A DNA stretch of 64,000 bases from Thiosocius sp963808165 (GTDB taxonomy: Bacteria; Pseudomonadota; Gammaproteobacteria; Chromatiales; Chromatiaceae): NCBI GenBank assembly GCA_963808165.1, contig CAWEET010000001.1, positions 124,001-188,000 on the forward strand, read 5' to 3'. This document shows, in pieces, positions 1-9,708 of the stretch (position 1 is its first letter; each line of letters opens with the position of its first letter). Made by a program: the position numbers and the translations under genes. The notes beneath the pieces are model-generated. The model did no database searches. It saw nothing but the letters and a program-made list of their open reading frames with translations, and had not been told where the DNA came from.

Positions 1-1130
1 ACAGTTCCATCACCTACATTGACGGCAACGAGGGGGTGCTGCGTTATCGTGGTTACCCGATCGAGCAGTTGGCGCAACGATCGACCTTCACCGAGGTGGC
101 CTATCTGCTGCTCTATGGTGAGCTGCCGAGTGCGGTGCAGCTCGAGGATTTTCAACGCATCATCACTTGCCACACGATGATCAACGAGTCGCTGCTGCGA
201 TTCTTCCAGGGCTTCCACAACAACGCCCACCCGATGGCGATGATGGTCGGGGTGGTCGGGTCGCTGTCGGCCTTTTACCACGACTCGATGGACATCAGCG
301 ATCCGCGGCACCGTGAGATCAGCGCGCACCGCCTGATAGCCAAGATTCCGACGATCGCTGCGGCATGCTACAAGCACGCCGTCGGTGAGCCGATGATGTA
401 TCCACGTAACGACCAGAGCTATACCGCGAATCTGCTGCAGATGATGTTCGCGACGCCGTGCGCGGATTATCAGGTCGACCCGCTGGCCGAGCGCGCGATG
501 GATCTGCTGTTTATCCTGCATGCCGACCACGAGCAGAATGCCTCGACTTCGACGGTACGCCTGGCCGGCAGCTCGGGTGCCAATCCCTTCGCCTGCATAG
601 CCGCCGGTACGGCATCATTGTGGGGGCCGGCGCATGGCGGCGCCAACGAGGCCGTGCTCGATATGCTTGAGCAGATCGGCAACGTGAGCAACATCGACAA
701 GTATCTTGCCAAGGCGAAGGACAAGGACGATCCGTTCCGCCTGATGGGTTTTGGTCACCGGGTCTACAAGAATTACGATCCACGCGCCAAGATCATTCGC
801 GAGGTTTGCTACCAGGTGCTGGAAAAGCTTGCCGACAGCAACAATCCGCTATTCGAGCTGGCGATGCGGCTTGAAGAGATCGCCTCGCAGGACGAGTACT
901 TCCTCGAGAAGAAGCTATACCCCAACGTCGATTTCTATTCCGGCATCATCTACCGTGCGCTGGGCATTCCCGACAACATGTTCACCGTGATGTTCGCGAT
1001 CGCGCGTACTGCCGGTTGGGTTAGCCACTGGACCGAGATGCTGGACGATCCCAGGCATCGCATCGGCAGGCCCCGCCAGCTTTACCAGGGGGCGACGCAC
1101 CGCGATTATGTCGCGTTGGACGACCGCTGA
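1..1130 (+). CDS. gltA: Citrate synthase, 5'-truncated by the window edge
   Basis: Condenses oxaloacetate and acetyl-CoA to citrate in the TCA cycle. The open frame enters at base 3 with SSITYIDGNEG before the GTG at 36, so the gene starts outside the window and roughly the first 55-60 residues are missing. Family signatures are clear: RYRGYPIEQLA near the start, HGGANEAVLDML with a catalytic His, FGHRVYKNYDPRA with the second His, and NVDFYSGIIYRALG carrying the catalytic Asp. The layout is that of the Gram-negative type II, NADH-sensitive enzyme. The stop at 1128-1130 lies just upstream of a MITE-like repeat. Confidence 0.97.
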   Translation, partial: SSITYIDGNEGVLRYRGYPIEQLAQRSTFTEVAYLLLYGELPSAVQLEDFQRIITCHTMINESLLRFFQGFHNNAHPMAMMVGVVGSLSAFYHDSMDISDPRHREISAHRLIAKIPTIAAACYKHAVGEPMMYPRNDQSYTANLLQMMFATPCADYQVDPLAERAMDLLFILHADHEQNASTSTVRLAGSSGANPFACIAAGTASLWGPAHGGANEAVLDMLEQIGNVSNIDKYLAKAKDKDDPFRLMGFGHRVYKNYDPRAKIIREVCYQVLEKLADSNNPLFELAMRLEEIASQDEYFLEKKLYPNVDFYSGIIYRALGIPDNMFTVMFAIARTAGWVSHWTEMLDDPRHRIGRPRQLYQGATHRDYVALDDR

Positions 1131-1143
1131 TCCGGTTGCGGCC

Positions 1144-1333
1144 TAGGCTAACACTATGCGGATGCCCGGCGTTGGCTCTCCAATGAGAGCCAACCCGAGG
1201 GGACAGGGCCATTTTCCCCATCACCACGTTGCACTTTAGCTGATATACGCCAGGTACACGCCGCTCAGTGCGCCTTGTCCGGTGAAAAAACGACTGTCGC
1301 CGATGAATATGCGCACAGAGCTAACAGGCCCTA
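1144..1333. repeat. MITE-like inverted-repeat element, copy A (internally deleted)
   Basis: About 190 bp, bounded by diverged terminal inverted repeats: TAGGCTAACACTATGCGGAT on the left and, read in reverse complement, TTAGGGCCTGTTAGC on the right. Its interior matches copy C at 57948-58218 in the segments GCGGATGCCC and GGCCATTTTCC, but the middle third present in copies B and C is missing. It contains a perfect hairpin at 1171-1194 (10-bp arms GTTGGCTCTC/GAGAGCCAAC). The right end overlaps the stop codon of the minus-strand gene at 1331. Confidence 0.75.
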
Positions 1334-1882
1334 ATCCAGCAATGCATTGAGCTGCTCCAGGCTGAGCGCATCCAGTTGCCCGCCCGTGATCGGGTCACGC
1401 GGCGGGTCGCTGTGGCTGTTACCGTCCAGCACTATGAGTTCCACGCTGGTCTCGCCGGCCATGAATCTCAATGCCGGGTGCAGTCCGCGCCTGCCCCCCG
1501 AATAATGCAGCGTCGCCTCGGACTCCTGCCACGGCATCCGCCGCTCGCTCAGCTCAAGGATGACCTGCTCGGGTGAGTCGGCGAACAGCAGCAGCTGCAC
1601 CCGGTCCAGCGGGCCGTCACCTCTTGCCAGCGAGCCGATAAGTCGCGGTTGGAATCCGGCAAAGAGCTGCATGGCCCTGGCAGCGATGCGTCGCTGTTCC
1701 AGCAGGCGCTGCTCCTGTTGCGGCCGAAACAGGATGCGGTATTCGTGGATTGCGGCGTGCAGTTCATCACGCGACGGACGCGTATGCTTCAGGTTGACGC
1801 CGAGTTCACGGGCCGCGCGCCTGAGTGCCCCCTCCAGGTCGTGTCCGTCGTTGACCACCAGCGCCGCGGTAGTCGTAAGCAA
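1331..1882 (-). CDS. Nucleotidyltransferase-like small protein
   Basis: Function not known. The 183-residue protein has an N-terminal helical half rich in Arg and Glu, then GSLARGDGPLDRVQLLLF at about residues 102-119. That resembles the GS...G...D motif of the MNT/Pol-beta nucleotidyltransferase fold, although the DxD pair is not convincing. The start is unclear. The TTG at 1882 is used here, but the frame stays open to a CTG at 1918 that would overlap the mrcA stop, and there is no ATG. It lies just downstream of mrcA on the same strand and may be co-transcribed with it. Its TAG stop lies within the right terminal repeat of MITE copy A. Confidence 0.6.
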   Translation of the reverse strand: MLTTTAALVVNDGHDLEGALRRAARELGVNLKHTRPSRDELHAAIHEYRILFRPQQEQRLLEQRRIAARAMQLFAGFQPRLIGSLARGDGPLDRVQLLLFADSPEQVILELSERRMPWQESEATLHYSGGRRGLHPALRFMAGETSVELIVLDGNSHSDPPRDPITGGQLDALSLEQLNALLD

Positions 1883-1914
1883 CGCGCGCGGGTCGGTATG
1901 ACGCGTTTTCCTGG

Positions 1915-4318
1915 TCAGAACAGGTCCTGCGTTGGTGGCGGGGCAACAGGCGGGGCTGCGGAGCCTCGGTTACTGCCGTCCAAGCTCGTGGCGGCTGCCC
2001 CCGGGGCATTCTCGGCCCGGAACACCTCTGATATGGCGCCCTCGGTGGCGCGGCTTGCGAGGGTGCCGGTGCGCGGGTCGATACGCTCGATTACCATGTC
2101 CGGCGGCATCTCCGGCTCACTGTCCGGGACATCCTGCAGCGCCTGCCGCATGAAGTCCATCCAGGCGGGCAGCGCAGCCTTGCCTCCGACTTCGCCGCGC
2201 CCCAGCTTGCTGTTGTCGTCAAAACCGACCCAGACGTTAGCCACCAGGCTCTGGTTGAATCCGTTGAACCAGGCATCGCGCTGATCGTTCGTGGTGCCGG
2301 TCTTGCCGGCGATGTCCTTGCGACCCAATTCGCGTGCCTTGGTTGCGGTGCCACGACGAATGACGTCCTGCATCATGGAATACATCAGATAGCGGTTGCG
2401 CGCTTCGATCACGCGTGGTGCCTGTTTCGGCGAATCCGCGTTCGGTTTTGCCGTGCGACAGTCGCGGCATACGACCGGCGGGTCGGCCTCGAAGACCAAT
2501 CCGGCGCCGGCCTGATCGATACGTTCGATGAAATACGGCTCGACACGGTAGCCGCCGTTGGCCAGGACCGCATAGCCACGCGCCATCTGCAGCGGCGTCA
2601 CGTCGGCACTGCCCAGCGCCAATGAAAGATTGTGCGGCAGCTCGTCGGGGTCAAAGCCGAAATTGGCGACATGCTGCAAGGCTGCCTCGATGCCCATGCT
2701 GCGCAGCAGGCGGATAGACACGAGATTGCGCGACTTGGTCAGGGCCTCGCGCAGGCGGGTAGGCCCAAAGAACTTGCCGGAGTAGTTCTCTGGCCGCCAG
2801 TCGCCCTCGAGACTGGGGTCCTCGAAGACTACCGGTGCATCATTTATCAGACTTGCCGGCGTGAAGCCGTTTTCCAGCGCGGCGGAATAGATGAAGGCCT
2901 TGAAACCCGACCCCGGCTGACGCTTGGCCTGCAGCACGCGGTTGAATTTGCTGTAGTAGAAGTCATAGCCGCCCACCAGGGAGCGAATCGCGCCGTTATT
3001 CGGGTCCAGCGCAACCAGCGCCCCGGCGGCACGCGGGATCTGCGCGAGGCGCCATTGCTGCTGACCCTTTTCCTCGACGGCCTTCACCCGGATGATGTCG
3101 CCTTGTTTGAGCAGGTCGGCCGCACGCTTGGGTGCGGGCCCAAGGCGGTTGGTGTCGATATGTTCCCGGGCCCATTTCATTTGCTCCCAACTGATGGTCC
3201 CCAGTTCGCCGGCGCCGAGATAGATGGTCGCCGCCTTTTCTTCGACCGCATTGACGATCGCCGGCCTGAGTTCCCCGACCGTTGGGCGGTCGGCAAGGAT
3301 TGCATCGAGTGCAGATTGCTCAGTTGGCAGCGGGTCAAGCTCGCCCTCCGGGCCGTGATAGCCATGTCGCTCGCTATATGCGTCGAGGGCATCGCGCAAT
3401 GCCTTGTTCGCGGCCTGCTGTTGATCTGCAAGGATGGTCGTGTAGACGCTGTATCCGCCGGTATAGGCCTGTTGCCCGTAGCGCTCGACCATCTCGGAGC
3501 GCACCATTTCGGCGACATATGGGGCTTCGGCCTCGATCTCCGGCGCATACCGGCTTGCTGTTACCCCCTGGTCCACCGTCTTTTGATGCTCCGCTGTGCT
3601 GATGTAGCCAAGTTCGTGCAAGCGCCCAAGGACATAGTCGCGGCGTTCGATCGCACGTGTTGGATTGCTGATGGGGTTGAGTTGCGATGGGGCTTTCGGC
3701 AGGCCGGCGATCATCGCGGTCTGTGCCAGATCGAGTTCGTCGACCGATTTGCCATAGTAGACACGTGCTGCGGCCCCGACGCCGTAGGCGCGTTGTCCCA
3801 GATAGATCTTGTTGAGATAGAGCTCGAGGATCTCCTCCTTGCTCAGTTCCTTCTCAATGCGCAGGGCAAGAAAGATTTCGCTGAGTTTTCGCGTGTAGGT
3901 CTTCTGTCTCGACAGATAGAAATTGCGCGCGACCTGCATTGTGATGGTGCTGCCACCCTGCTTTTTCTGGCCGGTCGACGCGAGTTGTATGCCGGCCCGC
4001 ATCAGGCCGCGCCAATCGACGCCGGGGTGGGTGAAGAAGTTGGCATCTTCGGCGGACAGGAACGCCTCGACCATCCGCTTCGGAAACTGCTCATACTCGA
4101 GCGGGAGTGCGCCGTTGCTCGCCAAACTCCGCAATCAGCTTGCCGTCGCGGCTATACACATTGAGCGGCACCTGCAGGCGCACGTCCCGCAGATTATCGA
4201 TGTCGGGCAGTTCGGGTTCCAGAAAATAATAGGCGACAGCCAGTGCGATAGCGGCAGCAAATGTCCCCAGCAGGCCCAAGGTCAAGACGAACGTAAATAT
4301 TTTCCAAAGCCACTTCAT
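1915..4318 (-). CDS. mrcA: Penicillin-binding protein 1A, with one frameshift
   Basis: Bifunctional peptidoglycan glycosyltransferase/transpeptidase anchored in the inner membrane. The ATG at 4318 begins MKWLWK and a membrane helix. The glycosyltransferase domain has SAEDANFF with the catalytic Glu and GGSTITMQVARN. The transpeptidase motifs are SGFK (SxxK), SRN (SxN) and KTGTT (KTG). The reading frame breaks near 4103-4105: the N-terminal part ends GEQRRTP and then reads out of frame to a stop, while LEYEQFPKRM continues in another frame. Removing one base from the GGG run (plus strand) restores an alignment of normal length (about 800 residues) with no gap. A sequencing or assembly indel is the simplest explanation. 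The gene is divergent from pilM, as in pseudomonads. Confidence 0.9.
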
Positions 4319-4515
4319 GCGCTTGATCACAGATTACAGAGTTCAGGAATGGCGTCGATAAGCCACCGCAGAAGGGTCGCTATACTAGCCCGAATGCTGT
4401 CCAAGTTGGCGGTTGATTTCGACCGGCCAGCACTAGTTTCAGCGCTGCGGTGGTACTAGGCGCGTTTTTCTCGAATTACGCTCCCTTCAGGTCGTTATTC
4501 TAACGAACGGGCTTC

Positions 4516-4543
4516 TTGAAGATTTAAATTCTTCCAATAAAAT
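4516..4543 (+). promoter_or_regulatory. Candidate sigma70 promoter for pilMNOPQ
   Basis: TTGAAG at 4516-4521 and TAAAAT at 4538-4543 are separated by 16 bp in an AT-rich patch of the mrcA-pilM intergenic region. This implies a leader of about 160 nt before pilM. Assigned from sequence only. Confidence 0.45.
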
Positions 4544-4629
4544 CTCTGTTACATTTTATACTTAAATGCGCTTGTTCAACAAAAATGTTCAGATCGAAGT
4601 TATTGGCCGGGGGCACTAAAGAAAATCCT

Positions 4630-4674
4630 CCGGGCTGCCGTTAACCATTCAAACCCGGACGGCTTCACGCCCGG
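4630..4674 (+). promoter_or_regulatory. Structured leader hairpin upstream of pilM
   Basis: A two-part stem can form in the pilM leader: CCGGGC (4630-4635) pairs with GCCCGG (4669-4674), and GCCGT (4637-4641) pairs with ACGGC (4659-4663), closing a 17-nt loop. No T-run follows, so it is not a simple terminator. Its role is unknown. I could not match it to a GEMM c-di-GMP riboswitch. Confidence 0.4.
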
Positions 4675-4709
4675 GAAGGCACACCAAAGGAAGTCGGAAC
4701 TACATAGTC

Positions 4710-5784
4710 ATGGGCCTATTTACCCAGAAAAAGTTGCCGCTGCTCGGGCTGGATATCAGCTCCACTGCGGTCAAGCTGCTCGAATTGAGCCAGCACAGTA
4801 GCCGTGGGGGTGTGCGCTACCGCGTCGAAAGCTACGCAGTAGAGCCTCTGCCGTCTACGGCGGTCGTCGAAAAGAACATTGCCGACGTCGAGGCGGTAGG
4901 CAAAGCCATCCGCAACGTCGTGCGCAAGGCTGAGCACCCGCAACAAGCGGGCGGCCGTAGCGGTTTCGGGTTCGGCGGTCATCACCAAACTCATCTCTAT
5001 GCCGGCTGCACTCTCCGACCGTGAAATGGAGAGCCAGATCCAGCTCGAGGCAGACCAATATATCCCTTATCCGCTGGAAGAGGTCAACATCGACTTCCAG
5101 GTCCTGGGCGCCTCGGACAAGAGCAGCGAACTGGTCGATGTGCTGCTCGCGGCATCGCGCAGCGAGAACGTGGATGACCGCGTGGCCGCGCTTGAGCTCG
5201 CCGGTCTCAGCTGCGAGATCGTCGACGTCGAGGCCTACACAATGGAGAATGCCTGCACTCAGCTGGTCGATCAGTGGCCAAATGGGGGTGAGGAGCAGAC
5301 CGTTGCGGTGGCCGACATCGGTGCGACCACGACAACGCTCAACGTGCTGCACAACAACCACATCATTTATACCCGCGAGCAGAATTTCGGCGGTCGGCAG
5401 CTGACCGAAGAGATTCAACGTCGCTACGGTCTCTCGGTCGAAGAGGCCGGGATGGCGAAGCGTCAGGGTGGTCTTCCGGACAACTACATACCCGAGGTGC
5501 TGGAACCTTTCAAAGAGGCCATGGCGCAGCAGGTCAACCGGTCGATTCAGTTCTTTTATTCGGCAAGTGCGTTCAACAGCGTGGATCTGGTTGTGTTGGC
5601 TGGAGGCAGTTCCTCGGTACCCGGGATCGACGACTTGATTCAGGAACGCCTGGGGGTCGAGACGGTCGTTGCCAACCCGTTCGCGAACATGGCGGTGGCC
5701 TCCAGGGTCAAACCACAGGTGCTCAGCAATGATGCGCCGGCGCTGATGATTGCCTGTGGCCTCGCACTGAGGAGCTTCGACTGA
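4710..5784 (+). CDS. pilM: Type IV pilus inner-membrane platform protein PilM, with one frameshift
   Basis: PilM is an actin-like cytoplasmic ATP-binding protein that binds the N-terminus of PilN and supports the PilNOP alignment complex. The N-terminal part has LLGLDISSTAVKLLELS (phosphate-1 region) and stops out of frame at 5024. The remainder (SDREMESQIQLEADQYIPYP, VADIGATTTTLNVL, VLAGGSSSVPGIDDL) lies in another frame. The shift falls at about 4931-4934, between VRKA and STRNKRAAVAVSG. Removing one G gives a PilM of normal length (about 358 residues). No good Shine-Dalgarno is seen close to the ATG. First gene of pilMNOPQ. Confidence 0.9.
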
Positions 5785-5785
5785 G

Positions 5786-6355
5786 ATGGCCCATATCAAC
5801 CTACTCCCATGGCGTGAAAAGCTGCGTAAACAGCGTCAGCGCGATTTCGGTGTCCTGATTCTTGGTGCCCTGTTAGTGACCGTGCTCGGTGTCGGCTACT
5901 GGGGGTTTTTCTATGTACAGGGCATGGTCGACCATCAGGATGATCGTAACCGCTTTCTCGAAAACGAGATTGCGAGAGTCGACAAGCAGATTGTCGAAAT
6001 CAAGGAACTTGAGAAGACCCGTCAGAAACTTATCGCCCGCATGAAGGTGATCGAGGACCTGCAGGTCAGTCGGCCCCAGATCGTGCACCTGTTCGACGAG
6101 TTGGTGACGGTGCTGCCGAATGGCGCATACCTCAATCAGTTGACCCAAACGGGCCCTAACCTCGTATTGAATGGGCGTGCCCAGTCGAATGCGCGGGTAT
6201 CCACCTACATGCGAAACATCGAATCCAGTCCGTGGCTCAATGACCCCAAGCTGAAGATCATCGAGAACAAGGATCAGGACAAGACCGCCGCTGTTGGCAA
6301 TACCTTCCAGCTTGGCCTGGTCCAGGTGGTGCCGAAGGAGGAATCGGCGCAATGA
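5786..6355 (+). CDS. pilN: Type IV pilus assembly protein PilN
   Basis: Inner-membrane protein of 189 residues. The cytoplasmic N-terminus INLLPWREK is the conserved PilM-binding motif. A single transmembrane helix follows at about residues 22-45, then a coiled coil (FLENEIARVDKQIVEIKELEK split over residues 51-73) and a ferredoxin-like periplasmic domain that pairs with PilO. It starts directly after pilM and its stop overlaps the ATG of pilO by 4 bp, so translation is probably coupled. Confidence 0.95.
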   Translation: MAHINLLPWREKLRKQRQRDFGVLILGALLVTVLGVGYWGFFYVQGMVDHQDDRNRFLENEIARVDKQIVEIKELEKTRQKLIARMKVIEDLQVSRPQIVHLFDELVTVLPNGAYLNQLTQTGPNLVLNGRAQSNARVSTYMRNIESSPWLNDPKLKIIENKDQDKTAAVGNTFQLGLVQVVPKEESAQ

Positions 6356-6942
6356 ACATGCAAGAACTCAATGAGCTCGATTTCAGCAATATCGGTGACT
6401 GGCCCGGATTCGTAAAGGCCATCCTGGTCCTGATTCTGTGCGCCCTGGTAGGCGTGGGCTGGTACTTCTACGACATCGAGGGTCGATACGAAACGCTGGC
6501 CCGGGCCGAGAATACGGAACTGGAGTTGCGCCAGGACTTCGAGAACAAGCAGGCCAAGGCAGCCAACCTCGAGGCCTATCGAGCTCAGTTGGCTGAAATG
6601 CAGGAATCGTTCGGTGCCATGTTGCGCCAGTTGCCGAACCGCACCGAAGTGGCCGATCTGCTTGTCGATGTCTCTCAGACCGGATTGGCGGCGGGTCTCG
6701 AATTCGAGCTGTTCCAGCCGCAGGGCGAGGTGCCCAAGGACTTTTATGCGGAACTCCCGATCAAGATCCGGGTGATCGGCAGTTATCACGAATTTGGTGA
6801 GTTTGTCAGCGGACTGGCGGCATTGCCGCGGATCGTGACCATTCATAACGTGCAGATCCAGAACCGTTCCAACAGCCCGGGCAAGCTGGTTATGGAAGCA
6901 TTGGCGCGTACTTACCGTTATCTCGACGAGGCAGGTGGTTGA
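6352..6942 (+). CDS. pilO: Type IV pilus assembly protein PilO
   Basis: Inner-membrane partner of PilN, 196 residues. It has a short cytoplasmic N-terminus, one transmembrane helix at about residues 22-43 (AILVLILCALVGVGWYF), a coiled coil from about 45 to 85, and the PilO fold with LLVDVSQTGLAAGLEFELF and VIGSYHEFGEFVSGLAALPR. It aligns the inner-membrane platform with PilP and the PilQ secretin. Its ATG overlaps the pilN stop. Confidence 0.95.
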   Translation: MNMQELNELDFSNIGDWPGFVKAILVLILCALVGVGWYFYDIEGRYETLARAENTELELRQDFENKQAKAANLEAYRAQLAEMQESFGAMLRQLPNRTEVADLLVDVSQTGLAAGLEFELFQPQGEVPKDFYAELPIKIRVIGSYHEFGEFVSGLAALPRIVTIHNVQIQNRSNSPGKLVMEALARTYRYLDEAGG

Positions 6943-6944
6943 TC

Positions 6945-7457
6945 ATGAGGAAGTTGATCCCCTTGGTGGTGCCTCTGTTGCTGGCCGGATGTGTCAACAA
7001 AGACATGAGCGATCTCCGCGGCTACGTGGAGGAGGTCAAGAGTCGGCCGGCCTCAGGCATCGAACCCATTCCAGAGGTGAAGCAGGTGATTGGTTTCGTA
7101 TACACGGCGAAAAATCGAAGGGACCCGTTCACGGCGCCTGACGAAGAAACCGTCGCGAGCGAGACCATCCTGGACGATGGTATCCGTCCCGATCCAAACC
7201 GACGCAAGGAAGAGCTGGAGTCGTTCACGCTCGACTCGCTGCGCATGGTTGGCACCCTGGAGCAGGATGCGCAGACATGGGGTCTGGTCAAGACCAGCGA
7301 AGGAACCATCCATCGCGTGGCTGCCGGCAACTACTTGGGTGAGAACGACGGGAAGATCACGCGGATCAGTGAAGAGAAAATAGAGCTGATTGAACTCGTA
7401 CCCACGGGCACAGGTTTCCTCGAGAAGGAAGCCGCCATCGCATTGGGCGAGGAATAG
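6945..7457 (+). CDS. pilP: Type IV pilus lipoprotein PilP
   Basis: Inner-membrane-anchored periplasmic lipoprotein linking PilNO to PilQ. From the ATG at 6945 the product begins MRKLIPLVVPLLLAGCVNKD, a lipoprotein signal with lipobox LAGC. A flexible linker containing RRDPF (the conserved RDPF segment) follows, and then a beta-sandwich HR domain (LRMVGTLEQ, WGLVKTSEGTIHRVAAGNYLG). About 170 residues. An in-frame TTG lies two codons upstream, but the ATG gives the proper signal peptide. Confidence 0.95.
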   Translation: MRKLIPLVVPLLLAGCVNKDMSDLRGYVEEVKSRPASGIEPIPEVKQVIGFVYTAKNRRDPFTAPDEETVASETILDDGIRPDPNRRKEELESFTLDSLRMVGTLEQDAQTWGLVKTSEGTIHRVAAGNYLGENDGKITRISEEKIELIELVPTGTGFLEKEAAIALGEE

Positions 7458-7468
7458 GAGAAGGCACG

Positions 7469-9586
7469 ATGTATAAAAAGGTAACGGCGCGCAAAACTGC
7501 ACTGCTCGGGGTGGTGCTGCTTTGGGCCTTCCTGTCCGATGCGCTGGCAAACGAGTTGCAAGACATCAGTTTTTCGGCGCTGCCGGGCAACCGGGTCGAG
7601 ATCGTACTGACCACCAGTGAGCCGACGGCCGAACCGGCGTCCTTCACTACCGACAACCCGGCTCGCATTGCGATCGATCTGGCGAACACCACAAGCGCCT
7701 TAGAGCAGAAAGTCACGCCGGTCGCTATCGGAATGGCGCGAAGTGTCACAGCGATCGAGGCGGGCGACCGCACCCGCGTGGTGATCAATCTGCTCGAGCA
7801 GACGAACCACGAGATCCGCAGTGAAGGAAACAAGATTATCGTGAGTCTTGGTTCGAGCAGCGGTGCCGGCACCATGTCGGTCGCCACGCCCAAGGCGGCC
7901 AGTTCGTCACAGCGTAACGTGCCCGGTCGAAAGGGGCTCAGCCTCGATAACATCGACTTCCGTCGTGGCACTCAGGGTGAAGGCCGGGTGGAAATCGAAC
8001 TGTCCGACCCCTCGATCTCCGTGGACATGCGCCAGCAGGGTAACGAGGTCGTGCTGGACTTCCTGGATACCTCGCTGCCCTCGCAGCTGGCCCGATCGCT
8101 CGACGTGCTGGACTTCGCCACGCCGGTGAAGACGGTCGATACCCGACCCGACGGGCGCAACGTTCGTATGACCATTGCCACCGCCGGCGAGTTTGAGCAC
8201 CTCGCCTATCAGGCAAACAACATTTACACAGTCGAATTCCGCTCGCTGACCAAACAAGAGAAAGAGGCGCGTCTGAAAGCGCAGCAGATCTACGAAGGTG
8301 ATCGGCTCTCGCTCAACTTCCAGGATATCGAGGTGCGTGCGGTACTCCAGTTGCTGGCCGATTTCACCGGGCTCAACATGGTCGTCAGTGACACTGTCGG
8401 CGGCCGCATCACACTGCGGCTCAAGAACGTGCCCTGGGACCAGGCGATGGACATCATCCTGAAGACCAAGGGTCTGTCGATGCGCCGCAACGACAACGTG
8501 GTGCTGGTCGCGCCCACCGAGGAGATCGCAGCACGCGAGAAGCTCGAACTCGAGTCGCAGCAGCAGATCCAGGAGTTGGCGCCACTGCGGTCCGAGTTGA
8601 TCCAGGTCAACTACGCGAAGGCGGCGAACCTTGCGGCACTGCTTAAGTCCACTGAGAACAAACTGATCTCCGAGCGCGGCAGTGTCTCGATTGATGAGCG
8701 CACGAACACCCTGCTGGTGCAGGACACGGCGTCCAAGCTGAGCGAGGTGCGCGCGCTGATCGGCGAGCTCGACGTGCCGATCCGGCAGGTGCTGATCGAG
8801 TCGCGCATCGTCATCGCGAACAGCGACTTCGCCCGTGACCTCGGGGTCAAGTGGGGTTTCTCCGGCGTCTCGCCGAGCAATCCTCAGCCCGGCGATTCGG
8901 TGGCTGTCGTTGGTGGTGGATTAGGCGGTGACCTGGACGCCTCGGCGCTTGCCGGTCCGTTCATCTCGACCGGCGGCACCAACGAAAACCTGATGGTCAA
9001 TCTGCCGCAGACCCTGGCTGCCGGGAGCGGTGGTGCGATCAACATGCTGCTCGGCAAGATGGGTTCGTACCTGCTGCGGCTGGAGTTGAGCGCCATGCAG
9101 CAGGAGGGCAAGGGCGAGATCATCTCCAGCCCGCGCGTCATCACCTCGGATCAAAACAAGGCCACGATCAAGCAGGGTGTCGAGATCCCCTACCAGGAGG
9201 CCACCTCCAGCGGTGCAACCTCGGTCTCGTTCAAAGAGGCGGTGTTGCAGCTCGAGGTGACGCCGCACATCACGCCGGACGATCGCGTGATCATGGATCT
9301 GAAGGTCAACAAGGACAATCCCGACTTTACCCGGGCCGTCCTCGGCGTACCGCCGGTCGACACCCGCGAACTTGAAACCTCTGTGTTGGTCGACAATGGT
9401 GAGACTGTCGTGCTCGGTGGTGTGTACGAGCGCACCAAGTCGAAGACACGCAACAGCGTACCGTTCTTTGGAGACATCCCCTACCTGGGCTGGGCCTTCC
9501 AGCAGAATCAGGTCCAGGACGAAAACTCCGAGTTGCTGATCTTCGTGACGCCCAAGATCCTCAAGGACACCTTGACGCTTCGCTGA
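7469..9586 (+). CDS. pilQ: Type IV pilus secretin PilQ
   Basis: Outer-membrane secretin channel for the pilus, 705 residues, with an N-terminal signal peptide (WAFLSDALA region). Domains in order: two peptidoglycan-binding AMIN modules at about 30-130 and 150-250, the STN/N0 domain from about 280 (LSLNFQDIEVRAVLQLLADF), the N1 domain (LIQVNYAKAANLAALLKS), and the C-terminal secretin barrel with VPFFGDIPYLGWAFQ. Last gene of pilMNOPQ, followed by a strong terminator-like hairpin. Confidence 0.97.
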   Translation: MYKKVTARKTALLGVVLLWAFLSDALANELQDISFSALPGNRVEIVLTTSEPTAEPASFTTDNPARIAIDLANTTSALEQKVTPVAIGMARSVTAIEAGDRTRVVINLLEQTNHEIRSEGNKIIVSLGSSSGAGTMSVATPKAASSSQRNVPGRKGLSLDNIDFRRGTQGEGRVEIELSDPSISVDMRQQGNEVVLDFLDTSLPSQLARSLDVLDFATPVKTVDTRPDGRNVRMTIATAGEFEHLAYQANNIYTVEFRSLTKQEKEARLKAQQIYEGDRLSLNFQDIEVRAVLQLLADFTGLNMVVSDTVGGRITLRLKNVPWDQAMDIILKTKGLSMRRNDNVVLVAPTEEIAAREKLELESQQQIQELAPLRSELIQVNYAKAANLAALLKSTENKLISERGSVSIDERTNTLLVQDTASKLSEVRALIGELDVPIRQVLIESRIVIANSDFARDLGVKWGFSGVSPSNPQPGDSVAVVGGGLGGDLDASALAGPFISTGGTNENLMVNLPQTLAAGSGGAINMLLGKMGSYLLRLELSAMQQEGKGEIISSPRVITSDQNKATIKQGVEIPYQEATSSGATSVSFKEAVLQLEVTPHITPDDRVIMDLKVNKDNPDFTRAVLGVPPVDTRELETSVLVDNGETVVLGGVYERTKSKTRNSVPFFGDIPYLGWAFQQNQVQDENSELLIFVTPKILKDTLTLR

Positions 9587-9603
9587 GGCCAGACTCTACG
9601 ATC

Positions 9604-9642
9604 GAGGGGCAGGGATCCTATCCTCGCCCCTCTTTGTTTTTT
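9604..9642 (+). terminator. Rho-independent terminator after pilQ
   Basis: The stem GAGGGGC (9604-9610) pairs with GCCCCTC (9626-9632), with further inner pairing GGAT/ATCC, followed by TTTGTTTTTT. It separates the pilus operon from aroK. Confidence 0.8.
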
Positions 9643-9708
9643 CGTGATCCCGCCACGATTGCCGTAGGCCTCGCCACTGGACCCATTACCCTAGTAACAT
9701 TGCGCCCC

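Noticed and set aside
2632..4164. 510-residue open frame on the plus strand opposite mrcA
   Set aside because: No family signature and fully antisense to PBP1a. Long antisense frames are expected from the third-position GC bias. The same applies to the 481-residue frame at 18953-20398 and the 458-residue frame at 59873-61249.
4630..4674. c-di-GMP (GEMM) riboswitch upstream of the pilus operon
   Set aside because: A structured hairpin exists, but the conserved GEMM core and tetraloop/receptor sequences are not present.
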